64,000 nucleotides of DNA from Rostratula benghalensis (taxonomy: Eukaryota > Chordata > Aves > Charadriiformes > Rostratulidae): positions 2,383,416-2,447,415 of the forward strand of contig VXAI01000020.1 in NCBI GenBank assembly GCA_013399305.1, read 5' to 3'. Numbering within the stretch: position 1 is the stretch's first letter; every line of letters begins with the position of its first letter. Made by a program: the position numbers and the translations under genes. The notes under the pieces were generated by a model. It searched no databases. It was not told where the DNA came from and saw only the letters and a program-made list of their open reading frames with translations. Of this stretch, positions 37,801 through 64,000 are shown one piece after another.

Positions 37801-39999
37801 TGGCAGAAGAAGATGCTATGTCTTCAGTTTTTCAGAGCTGAAAAATCAGTATTTAGCCCTACAATCAGTAAAACGAACAAAAATATTAGGAAGAATGAAC
37901 TTTGAGAGTGCTTCTTGCCCATCTTTCCTTTAGGCATCCGTGTCTTAGCTTGGTGAGAGATGGAAGCACACGCACAATTTCAGTACTGTGAGTGTCTGTT
38001 GAAACAAAGACTAAACTTCTACTGTATGAGGGATACCCTGAAATGCTTCCTCAAATCAGGGCCCCACAAGGGAGCTGTGAGGAGCACTGGGTCTACCTTT
38101 CTCAAAGCTCTGCTCTTCATTTGTTTGTTCTTCGGCAACAATGTCATGTAATTATGAGCTGCAGCTTTGCTGTTCACAGACTTTCTATGAGTAACATTTT
38201 AAATATAGTTTATTACATCAAGCTCAGCACTGGCACCCGATGGCTTTCAACCCCCCTTAGGACTAAATCCCCATTCAGTTTCCCACTGAAAGGAAATGTT
38301 GTAAAAGATCTTTTTCAGTTGAAATAAACAAGAAGATAGAATTAAAACCCTAGATAATACGACAAGGGGAGGAAAACCAAATGAAGTGAAGTTTTACTTT
38401 TAAGAAGATGCAAGACAATTGTGATGCTCCAGAAATAAACAGTGTAACTGAAGAGTGACACTTGGAGGAAGAAATGCATTTGTGGCTTCTCTGGATCTCT
38501 GAGAAGTGCATGGAAGCATGAAAGACCTTTCCCTGCTGTTTTTAATTTTTGAGGCAGCCTATTCTGTTTCTGACACTGCTTGAAAAGCTCTGTTTTTATT
38601 TATGCTTGGTTTATGAGAGTTCCTAGTTGGCACTTCGGAGAAGAGCTCTTCCTGCAAGAGAGTATCATCAACTTTATCCTACTGAGTGGAGCAGAGAAGA
38701 AGTTCTCCTTTCCTGCACTTCCCAAAGCAAACCTTTCCTCAGGCTCTGCCCTGCCCAGTTTCTTTCAAAATCCTATTAAATGCCAAGGTGGGGAAATAGA
38801 CAGACATAGACAGACACAGAGTGCATATTCATTTTTTTTAGAAAAACAATCATGTCTTAATGTAAATAATGGTTGTTTCTGAAAACAAAAATATCTATAT
38901 ATTCTTTCTATTTCTTTTGATGAACTTTCTAACAATCCACAGCATATGTCGGGCAAGACAGAATGAAGTGATGGCCAGGCAGAAGATTGACTTTGTAATT
39001 ACTGTACAGATGGTGTCAGGAGAAAGAAATAAGAACATAATTTGAAAACAAACAGGCTCTTTCAGGATACCTTTTCTTTTTGGCCAGCGTAAAGTGGCTG
39101 ACCTGTATTTTTTGTTGCAGTAGCAGGTGTAACAGTTAAGTTTTTCTTTAAAGACTGAAACCAAAGAAGACAATTTTCTCCTCCATGGACATTCACTCAA
39201 ATGACTGTCCTTCTCTCACTCTGGCATACTAAGGAAGAAGTATGTGTTAATCATTCTGTGCACGCGCAGTTTGGTTTCCCTCGGTGTTTATCAATCCCAT
39301 ATTTTGCCATTGCTACCTTGAATTAACAAGTGTCACAGACCTAATACAGACTGGCCAGTGATGATAAACGCTTCACCTATGACGTTGCTGTTAACCTGTT
39401 TTGATGATTTATGGCTTCCTTTTCCCACATTAAGACCCTTTCTTGTTTACACAGTGTTCTTCCTTCCATACGCTACTTCCACCCCTGCAGAGCTGAGCTT
39501 GCACTGCAGTGTAGCAGGACCAGGACCCAGGGCACTGCACCCTCCTAACTAATTACTCAAGCATGCACTAATTGTCACTTGGGGACACAGCTAGCCCATC
39601 CCAGCAATGCCCTGCTCACACCCCTACATGTTTCACCAGCACCCTCAGCCCCTGGCAGGCCCCAGTGCCTTTCCACGGCAGGCTTTGATGCCCTTCTCTG
39701 GTCTGCTTTCCCCGGTGTAATTTTTTTAAATGAGTCTTGCTGGTTTATTCCATGTGCTGAGAGCAGCAGGCTTACAGTAACACTGCTTCATGCTGATAGT
39801 GCTTCTCCTGGCCTGGACACACACTTCTGCAGCCAGCACTATCGTCTCTCTGGAATGTTTTTGCACTACTAGCATGTTGCTCTGTAGAATGAAGAGGACC
39901 TCAATGGTGCCAAGCAGGGCAAAAGAGCCACATTTCACTCTCCCTGACAAACCTTTCAGATCTCAGTCAGTCCAATCTTATTGGAAACAACAGAAAAAA

Positions 40000-40125
40000 A
40001 GAGGTTGAGGTTTGAAGGGATCACTGAAGATTGCCTTGCCCATCCTCTCCAAGCTCAAGCAGGGCCACCTTAAGCTGGTTGCCTAGGACCATGTCCAGAT
40101 GGCTTTTCAGGACATCAAGGCACCT
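40000..40125 (-). mobile_element. CR1 LINE 3' fragment, minus strand
   Basis: Read on the minus strand, the stretch 'CTGAAAAGCCATCTGGACAT', then 'GGTCCTAGGCAACC', 'AAGGTGGCCCTGCTTGAG' and 'ATCCCTTCAAACCTCAACC' follows the CR1 3' end ('GGTCCTGGGCAACC' ... 'GTCCCTTCCAACCTCAACC'). Its tail repeats have decayed. Divergence is higher than in the other copies, so it is probably older. The 5' boundary is unclear. Confidence 0.7.
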
Positions 40126-43100
40126 GGTGGACCTATGCCTAGAGGAATGCCTGAAGGTGGGGCAGAGAGCTGGGGATCCAAGACATCCTGCGGCCATTAG
40201 AACTCCTCCCACCCCTGCAGCCTGGACATCCCCCAACAGTGGGTACAGGAGCTGCCCCAACCCTCAGCTCTCCCTCACTTCTGGGAGGTTACAGCCATGG
40301 CAACTCTGGGGTGGTTTCTCCTCACTGGTGCTGCTCTTCCTGCAGTCACTCAAACAGCAAGGTGCAGCAAGCTGAGGAAGACACCATTAAAAGGGCCCCC
40401 TTGGTCACCCACATCAATCGGCCACCACATCTGCTGCACAGAGCAGTAGATGAGACCAGGCCAGCTGAGAATGCTGCAACAAAAGTAAAGCCAAGGCAAA
40501 CACCGAGGACAAGTAAATGCCCTAGTTTTTAATGACATGCTTCACAAGAGGTGTTTCATTGTGCATGGTAGCTCTTATCAGGCCAATGAGAAAGACAGCA
40601 AAAAGCAATGAAAAAGGATGTGGTGAAATCTTTAAAGGTAAAAAATAGTGAGTTTTAAATAAAGACATACTAGCTAAGAGATGCTAGAAAAACACTAAGC
40701 TAAAAAATAACATTTACTACCAATACATGCAGAAACATCTTCTCAGCTCCTCATCACAATATGGCCCCATATCACATCTTTGATAGCTCTCATGGAAGAG
40801 ATTAGAAAAAGACTCATGCACATCAGGGAACAGGAAAGAGGCTTCTCCTAAATACTGTGAGGAATGCATTTTTTCCCTAACAAAGCAAACTATATGCTAT
40901 TTTGATTGATTTATTATCTCAGCAGTGCCCTTGGGGTGCAGTGGATATATTCACATTAAGCAGGTAGAGATTTAAGAATAATTTAAAATTGAGAGTTGCA
41001 GATCAGACTGATTTCTGCTGTTTTATGGTGAAAAAAAATAACAGAAATGCTTTACTAAATTTAGAGGAAAAGACTTGTTGTGTTTAAAGGTGTCAGTGAG
41101 AAGGTGGTGAGACTACACGTGGCAGTGAATTCACTGTCAAGATGGTGCATGAGCAACGTGATGTAATTGGTTTGGTCTCGGCGAGAAGGTCCTTCCCTCT
41201 GAACCAGACATTCTCCAAGGAGCAACTGGATGATTTTTCCTTTTCAGAAGGTGGCAGATCAATCAGGAATGAACTTGAATGCATGAAACATGTTAAACCC
41301 AGCAAGTTACATGCACTGTATTTGATTTTTCTTAAACAGTGTTTCTTTGTACTTCCTCTCTAGCCTTCAAAGTACTCCAAGTACTCTGCTCATGCCATAT
41401 CTGGTTTCAGGCAACCGGCATGGCAGTTTGCCTGAGCTGAGAAAATATGCTTGAAGTCTGCATTCACAGGCGGCTTCAACATCCTAAGGAAAATGCTTTG
41501 TTTTTGTAGCCTGAAAGTATGTCACAAACATGAATAGAATTATACGCTCGCTCTCCCTCGCCCTCAATCCTCTTTACCTTAGGAAAAAATTATACACTTC
41601 CAATTACAGGGCCAGTTAAAATCAATACAAAGGTGGGAGAAAACAGATCATTTTTCTTATGGAAGTAACTGTTTTCATTAATTTTTCATTAGTCCTGCTT
41701 TTGTTGTGCTATCCATCACTGAAGGAGCTGGTATGCAGTAGATTACATTTAGGTTATCTTACATGCTTCCAGGATTTAGTAGATATTGCCTGATAAAGCT
41801 GCAAGCTTTATGGCTTTAACTTACATCTATCAATAATGCATCAGAAGAGAATTTTTCTGCAGAACAGCTGTCCCTGAGCCAAGCAGCTTTCTCCTGGAAT
41901 AGCTGCACTAGTTACAGCTGAGACGATAGCACAGCTTTTAAACTACTCATCTAAAGGCTACAACTGTGAGAAAGAGGAGCAGATGCTTAAGGAGGAAGAT
42001 AATCCATGAGGGTCTGATCTCTAATTTCCTGCTGTTGTCATTTTTCTTTTGGAGAGTTTTAAGCCAGGAGCCAGCTGTGCTTTGCCCTGTCTCAGCAACC
42101 ACACCTGAAAAGTGTCCCTGCCATCAACCATCCTGGTGCATGTCAGGATTTTGTTGTGATCACTGTATGAACAACCAAAGCTCTTTCACAAATTGAACTG
42201 GAAATGTTATTAATATTTTTCGTTTCGTTCCTCACTCCCATAATACCTGAGTTCTGTGATAAGGAACTAAAACATCAGAAACAGAAATATGAAGACAGCA
42301 GTAAACCCTACGTAAAGCATGGAAGGTAAAGGGAGTTTTATCTAATTTGTCTTTCTCTCACTTGGGAAGGAATTAAAAAAATAAACTCAAAGGTACTTCA
42401 AGCCTAACATGGCTGTGGGTTACTTAAGCATATTCAGACATCTCAGGGATGCTTGAAAAGCTTGCAACTCTCAGTTTTAAAAAAACACATGTCATAGCAC
42501 CTCACTAATTCCTGCCTCTTTCTGTACTGCAAGAGGGGTTGTGAAAGAGGGTGGCAGCTGAGCGTGACTCTTGAAGAGCAGCTTCCCACCCAGGTGGTTG
42601 GAAGCCAAGCCTCTGCAGCCTCCCCAGCTGCAAGATGAGTTTATTGCTACCTTCTTCTCCTACAGGTAGAGAGATGCTTAATTGAAGGTTTGTACAATGC
42701 TTTGAAGAGGCCAAGCACTGTGTTAGGGCCAAAACTATTAGTCTTGAGCTGCCCAGGCACAGCCCCAAGCAGAAGAAAAACAAACCTCCTGAACCAGAGA
42801 AAGTGAGGGAAAGAAACGCACAGCTACTTTTATTATTTATCTGACAGTAAATGTTTTTAACGTGAGCTACCCAGAGCTGAAGTATTTATTCAGAAGCAGC
42901 AGGGATTAGTGAAATCATGGCTACAGATCTTCAGAACTAGTGTTCACACTCTGGTTTTTTTGTCTCTTCTTTTTGTATTGAGTGTAATTGCTTGGCCGTT
43001 AAACAAATGAAGCATCAACCATCCATTGATGATCCCTGCTAAGCTCCCTGGTTTACACTACAGCCAGAATGAGTTTTGGAGACTTCAGCATGTGGAGTTT

Positions 43101-46100
43101 TTGTTTTAAGTCAATGCCCAAAGCGAGATGTGCACTTGACAGGTCACTGCCCTGCCCTTTAGACTGCATCCTAATGGTGAGCAGGCAAGGCCAGCCTTCC
43201 CACACTACGTGCTTTCCTCAAGAAAATTAATAACAACACTGACAAGCTACATAATAGGACAGAAACTAGAATACCATTTGTGGTTATAGATGAGATCATT
43301 TATCAGTCCAAACTCCAGAGCAGAGAGATAGATCTCCTCCCCTCTCTCTCCCCTGGGACTAGCAAGCCAGAGCTGCGCTCCAAAGACCAGGAGACAGGGC
43401 TTGCTAGGCTGTGTGAGGGCATCAACACCCCACACTCCCCGAGGGGCACAAACACAGCCCATTCACTCCAGCAATGGGCTCTCTGGAGAACAGAGCTCAT
43501 GGACACACAGTTTCAAGGGAGCTGAGAGAGAAGAGTATGATCAAACCACATTTCTTCTAACCTGCAATGGGAAAACGCTGTATTTTTAGAAGCAACACAC
43601 AATAAAGATGATGAACAATTTCTGTCAATGCAAGAATACTGACAGCCACACATCTTCTCATAATCCCCAAATTACACTAATCCATAATTTAGGTCACAAT
43701 TTAGGTGTGGGGCAAGTTCACCATGAATACAGAGGGCAGAAGATGTGATCCAGCCGTTAACATCTGTCAACTGTTGAAAAATAATACACTCTTCATTATT
43801 TTAGGGGACTCAATAAGCCCCTAACCTTAGTGAAAAACCAAGGAAACGTGGAACACTTCAGAGACTCGAGGACAAGTGGGTTTCTCAACTGTCAGAGGAC
43901 ATCTCCATTTCTGGAGCTCACCCTTCTACAAAGAGACATTTTGGCAGGTTCCCGCTAGGGCTCCCCCCCAGCCATGGACATTAGCAGCCTGGTCACCAGC
44001 TAGCAGCACTAGCTCATCTTACAAGGGGGTGAACTTTTGTGCTTTGTGCCTGCACTTTTTTTGGAAAAGAACTGGGGACACGATTTTAGCAGTTTCAGTC
44101 TCAAATAGAGGATCCCAAATGCTGTCAGTTTGGGGGTCTTCAATAACCAGATCAATGAGGTAGCAGCCAAAGCCAACACAAGGACCCGATGCTGTGTATT
44201 GATTTTTGGTGGTGGCGATCCCTCCAGACCCTCAAGAAACAATAAACCACTCAAACTGAAGTCTGAGAAAAAACAACTGGTCTACAAGCCCTGAGGATGT
44301 CTTGGTTTCATTTCCACTGTAAATAAACCTCAGGCAGCAAGAATGCCTACATACAAATACCAGTTGTCCCTAGAAATAATTCATAATATAGAATTCCACA
44401 GTCAAGAAATGACAGATGGAAATAAATGCTTTTATTTTGCTGAAAATTTGACCATTGGTCAATAAAAATCCTTTTCTCACCTCCCAAAATCAAACCCTTC
44501 CTCCACAAAGTTACCAAAAAATGCAAACATTAAACACACTTGACAAGTCATTTGGGTAACAGCAAAACCCTGTAATTAGTATAGCAATCAATTTTTAAAG
44601 GTTGCTGCAAAAAATTATGCTCATGAACAAAATGTTTCTCTGAAAATTGAAATCAGTGCCTGTTTAACACAAAGAAAAATAATTGAATGGGTGGCTCAAC
44701 TTGTCATGTTTTCAGAGGGTAGCAGGTTGTCACCATTGGATTTTGTTACAGATTCTATTGGGCAACAAAAGCCAATTCCTCAGGTACACCTGCCTGTGCC
44801 ACTCAATCATGGAAATGATCAGCTCCCTTCTAGACATGTGGCAACAGAGGAAAAACACTTGCTGGGTCAGGCTACCTGGCCAGTACAATAAATTAGCAGC
44901 ACTTATTTACAAATAGTGCTTCTGGAAAGAGAGATTAACCTAGTGACTAAGCGGGAGTTCACTTTCTCTGGAGCAGGATAAATTAATTCAGTCTTCAACG
45001 GGACACTCACAGCATGAAGGTTCATCCAAGGTGCCAGGATCCATACTTAGGTTACGTAGCTGTTCGGCACATTAAGGAGGCAACAGGGGGAAGAATCATA
45101 CCCTGGGTCGATGGTTATCACAGAAACCCAGCAATCACGTTGCCAAAAGAAAGAGTGAAGGCTCAGTTCCTCTGCCTGTGTCTCATTGTGGGAAGGGGTG
45201 TTAGGTGGCATCTGCAATCTCTGCATGCCCACAGCATGCAGCTTCTCCTGGCAGCTGCTTAACCACGCTGCCGAAGTACAACGTTGGCAGCTACTGTTCA
45301 CTGCAGCTCTTGCACTGGTTATTAAATACAGCACCACCGATAGCATAAAATGGAGTCATACTTTTTAATAAAAAAGTAGATAAATTTGAACTATTGTACA
45401 TGTCAAAATTACTAACCTCCAGTAGAGAGCTGGTCCTTCTTGGTTCCCCCCATCTCCCCCCTCCTTGGATATATTACTTATTTGTCTGTTGATCAGTTTT
45501 TCTAAAGAACATTTTAAAAAAACATGGTTAAAAGCCTCAATAACAAACAGGACTAACCAAATTGGCTCTCTAAAAATCTACATCTAGCCTATTCTTGCAT
45601 ACATTTTTCATCAGCCATCACTTTTTTTTATTTGTGACCTCTTACTCCATGACCACACTGTACTTGCAGCAACATCTACATTCAGGGTCTTGGGGCAATT
45701 TTCTGACCCCATCAACAAGGAATGTGGGCTTGGTGGGAGGATGACCAACCAGTTGGGGATTTAGGAGGAGCACAAAGGTGCCATCGAGTTGGTTCAGTGC
45801 ATGCTGAGCAAGCAAAACCACCAGCTGAGCACATCCTGCTGGCTTTGGGAGCATATGCCTGTACGTAAAACACAGCAGGACAGACCTGGAAGCAAGAGTA
45901 CCTTTGGGCTTAATAAACAGTGTAAACATATTCCCAGATACACTGTGGAGGCCTCAGAAAGTGAGGATCCACCTGGAAGCTCAGGGAAGGTTTTAGCAGT
46001 GAACAGTCTCTGAAACATCACACACCAGTACCTGGGTACTCTCAACACGTACTGGTACTCATAGACTCTCAACCCACTGGGACCAGCACCTTTTTCAACA

Positions 46101-47377
46101 TCACAGATTTCATACCACTGCCAACAGCTTGAGGATCTGTTAAAAATATTTATTTCCCAGGGTTTTTAGCTTTCCAGCTTCTATGCAGACTAACAACCAA
46201 ATTGTGGGCAGTAAGAGCAAGCATTTGTTTATTTTCTAAGAGGACTACTTGCTGCTAATTGAAAACAAGCATTTTCAATGGCGCAGCTGTTTCAGTACCG
46301 TGAATAGACAGATCAGTGTCACACTGAAGATCTAATAACCCGCTAAGGAACCTTAATTTTTGCAGCCCCCCCATCCCTCCCCCATTTTCACATTTCAATA
46401 ATTTCAAAACCATTGATATGTGCTGCCAGAGACTTGTGTGCCCTCTGATATATTTTAATAAAAACCAGAAAAAATGGTAGCTTTTTTTTTTCTTTGAGTT
46501 ATCAGACTATATTAAAAACCTTGTTACATGTATTTAACAATTTCTTTTTTTTTTTTTTAATTTTCTTAAATAAATAGCAAAGTGTCACCAAAAGGAAAGG
46601 AACGCCGGCACCATTGTGTCAATAGAAACTTCCATACTAGGATGAATACAGTCATATTTGGAATATTGCATAAAAAGGGTACTTTGGAGGAAAGGTGGTG
46701 GCTGCTGGTGTGTTTTAGGTGGTGAAAGCCACAACCTGTGAACGGTCCGTGCAGTGGCATTGGGCTATGGCACCTTTGCAGAATCTCACCGGCCTGAACC
46801 AGGTGGCTGCAGAGGTGGCCTTGGTGAGACTCTGCAAGAGAACAACTCGCAGGACATCATCCACCTACCGCCCGCTACCAAGAGCGATGCAGCCGATGGC
46901 ATAACGCGAGGGGCTGGCTGTCTCACTCTCTAGGCAGAAGAACACTAGCTTTAAAGGAGGGAAATGAACATTAAAAACAAACAGGCTGACTAACACTCAG
47001 CAGGGCAAGGGCTTGGAGAGTTGAAGCTGCCAACTCCTCAGTCAAGAGGGAAGGACGCAACTCCCCACTGTTACGTTGAAGGTTACAAGAACCGGGCGTC
47101 ACTGGTTTTTGATGGGTTTCCCTGGGCTGAGCTGGTGTTGGTTTTTTTCAGTCTGACCAACAGCCTCTCTTCAAACTGGGACAAAGCTTCTTAAACAGGT
47201 CAGCGCTGAAGGAAGACCAGCAACCTGCAGCACACCAGACAGACGCCGCAATGGCCTCCGCTGCCTTTAACTCCCCCGTGCGTGGGCAGCGCTGCCTGCC
47301 GGAGTGTAGTGAGTGAGCTAAACCCCACCTCTCTGCTTCTGTTGGCTTAAACCAGACCCTCGTTACTTTAAACAGAG

Positions 47378-47383
47378 TTTATT
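47378..47383 (-). terminator. KCTD1: KCTD1 poly(A) signal AATAAA
   Basis: Minus-strand AATAAA (plus TTTATT), preceded by GTATTAAATAC and followed by CTCTGTTTAAAGTAACG. It is the first strong canonical hexamer in an A+T-rich context at a plausible distance (about 820 nt) after the stop. An upstream TTTATT near 48078 could give a short isoform. Confidence 0.65.
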
Positions 47384-47902
47384 GTATTTAATACATTATA
47401 AAATTTGAAAAAAATTGTAGGAAAGCAGCAGATTCAAACCAGAGCATCTCTACCAAATATTAATTATTCTGGCCCCCTTTGAAAAAACACAAACCAAAAC
47501 AAAAACAACAAAAAAAAAACCTCATTCAAAAGAAAAGTTAACCTTTCACATCTGTGAGGGCAGACAAAAAGTGTGCGACTTCTGTACAAACTACGTTTAA
47601 AATTTCAGTCGACTAGCTTTCCAATGCAATGGGTGGTCGTCTCCTGAACACCTGCCCATCCACCTCTAAAAAAGACAGACATAAACCTCCATATGCAAAT
47701 GAAGTTGAGTCAAGGTGTGTACACATCAAAAAGTGGATGGCTGTTTGGCAATGGAAAATGGGTGGAGAGTTGTCTATGGATCCCCCAATGGTAATGGCTT
47801 GTATACCGTTAAGTGGGCCCCAATGAGGCCTAGGACACTTAATGGCCATCACAGCACCAACCTCATCTACCACTTTTTTTGTTATTCCATTTCCTACCCT
47901 TT

Positions 47903-47980
47903 GACATATACATACATATATATATGTACATACATACATATACATACATATTTTTATAGATGTGTGTGTTTGTGTGTTTT
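47903..47980. repeat. TA/CATA microsatellite followed by TG-rich stretch
   Basis: Alternating ACATA/TATA units cover about 47903-47952 ('CATACATATATATATGTACA', then repeated TACA), followed by TGTGTGTGTTTGTGTG to about 47977. It lies inside the KCTD1 3' UTR, so length variation would be transcribed. It can form short self-pairing hairpins because TATATATA and TGTACA are palindromic. Confidence 0.85.
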
Positions 47981-48159
47981 GTTTTACACCTTGAGGTTAC
48001 TGTTATTATTACTACTATTCAAAATGTTCCCATATGAATTCAGGTGTGGTCTCTATATTTGATATAAATGTGTCTTTTATTCAATTTTAGTTCCAGGACT
48101 TGTTTGGAATCCAAACTGCACATGAAACGTCCCCCTTTTTTCTCTCTTTTCTCTTTGCC

Positions 48160-48181
48160 TTTTTTTTTTTTTTTTTTTTTT
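48160..48181 (-). repeat. KCTD1: A22 tract in KCTD1 3' UTR
   Basis: Twenty-two consecutive Ts on the plus strand, read as A22 in the KCTD1 message, starting 21 nt after the stop codon. The adjoining sequence is purine-rich on the mRNA strand (GGCAAAGAGAAAAGAG). Confidence 0.9.
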
Positions 48182-48202
48182 GCATAAAGAAACATGTCCA
48201 TT

Positions 48203-64000
<15,798 letters not shown>

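Larger units (their letters stand above)
31936..47359. other. Intergenic region between the second gap and KCTD1
   Basis: About 15 kb with no exon or RNA gene I can support. Contents noted are an A-rich tract right after the gap, (CAGG)5 at 34851-34870, an A run at about 34457-34473, a minus-strand CR1 fragment at about 40000-40125 and T runs near 46540-46560. A+T-rich segments such as 37520-37830 look non-repetitive and could be conserved non-coding elements (inference). No frame exceeds about 150 codons, and none matches a family I know. Confidence 0.6.
47360..48202 (-). other. KCTD1: KCTD1 3' UTR
   Basis: About 840 bp lie downstream of the KCTD1 stop on the minus strand. The right end begins immediately after the TAA at 48203-48205 with 'AATGGACATGTTTCTTTATG', followed by a 22-nt A run (T on +, 48160-48181). 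The left end is set by a canonical AATAAA (plus-strand TTTATT 47378-47383) in the context TATTAAATACAATAAACTCTG, with cleavage expected some 10-25 nt further left. It contains a TA/CA-rich microsatellite and a TG-rich stretch. An apparent 110-codon frame at 47613-47945 (-) lies wholly within it and is not coding. Confidence 0.7.

Noticed and set aside
47613..47945. 110-codon minus-strand frame next to KCTD1
   Set aside because: It lies entirely in the KCTD1 3' UTR and starts in a TA/CATA microsatellite (MYMYVCTYIYVC).

Overview
The window is vertebrate nuclear DNA, most likely from a bird. It holds the ends of two genes that point at each other. The 3' end of TAF4B (a TFIID subunit paralogous to TAF4) is on the + strand in the first ~18.8 kb. 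The 3' half of KCTD1 (a BTB-domain transcriptional repressor) is on the - strand from ~47.4 kb to the right edge. The bird assignment rests on protein-level recognition of both genes and on every recognisable transposon being a CR1 LINE with the TTCTATGA or TTCTGTGATT type 3' end, in otherwise repeat-poor DNA. A crocodilian or turtle is not formally excluded. The TAF4B/KCTD1 neighbourhood matches the order known from human chromosome 18.

Layout: 1-5304 is TAF4B intron with one CR1 fragment. 5305-5424 is the penultimate TAF4B coding exon. 5425-16903 is an 11.5-kb intron with two CR1 fragments. 16904-17071 is the terminal coding exon, ending in TGA. 17072 to about 18780 is a probable 3' UTR interrupted by an assembly gap (18469-18543). 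About 18.8-47.36 kb is intergenic, with no exon I can support. It contains a G+C- and CpG-rich patch (23.68-24.33 kb), a long but broken CR1 with a reverse-transcriptase remnant (28.86-29.90 kb), an apparent ancient interspersed-repeat relic beside a second gap (31886-31935), and a small minus-strand CR1 fragment near 40.0 kb.

KCTD1 then runs right to left. Its 3' UTR and poly(A) signal lie at 47.36-48.20 kb, and its three coding exons are 48203-48361, 51929-52234 and 54532-54676. The remaining ~9.3 kb is intron, and the exon with the N-terminal part of the BTB domain lies beyond the window. Each exon's length, phase and splice sites fit the protein exactly. Together the three exons encode the equivalent of residues 56-257 of the 257-residue mammalian protein.

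The two genes are tail to tail with separate functions: general transcription machinery, and AP-2 repression/BTB adaptor activity. Nothing suggests an operon-like or joint system. I found no convincing new biological system. The points most worth a second look are the unexplained CpG-rich patch, an in-frame internal deletion in the CR1 that removes its catalytic box, and a perfect three-copy 21-bp repeat next to the last KCTD1 exon.
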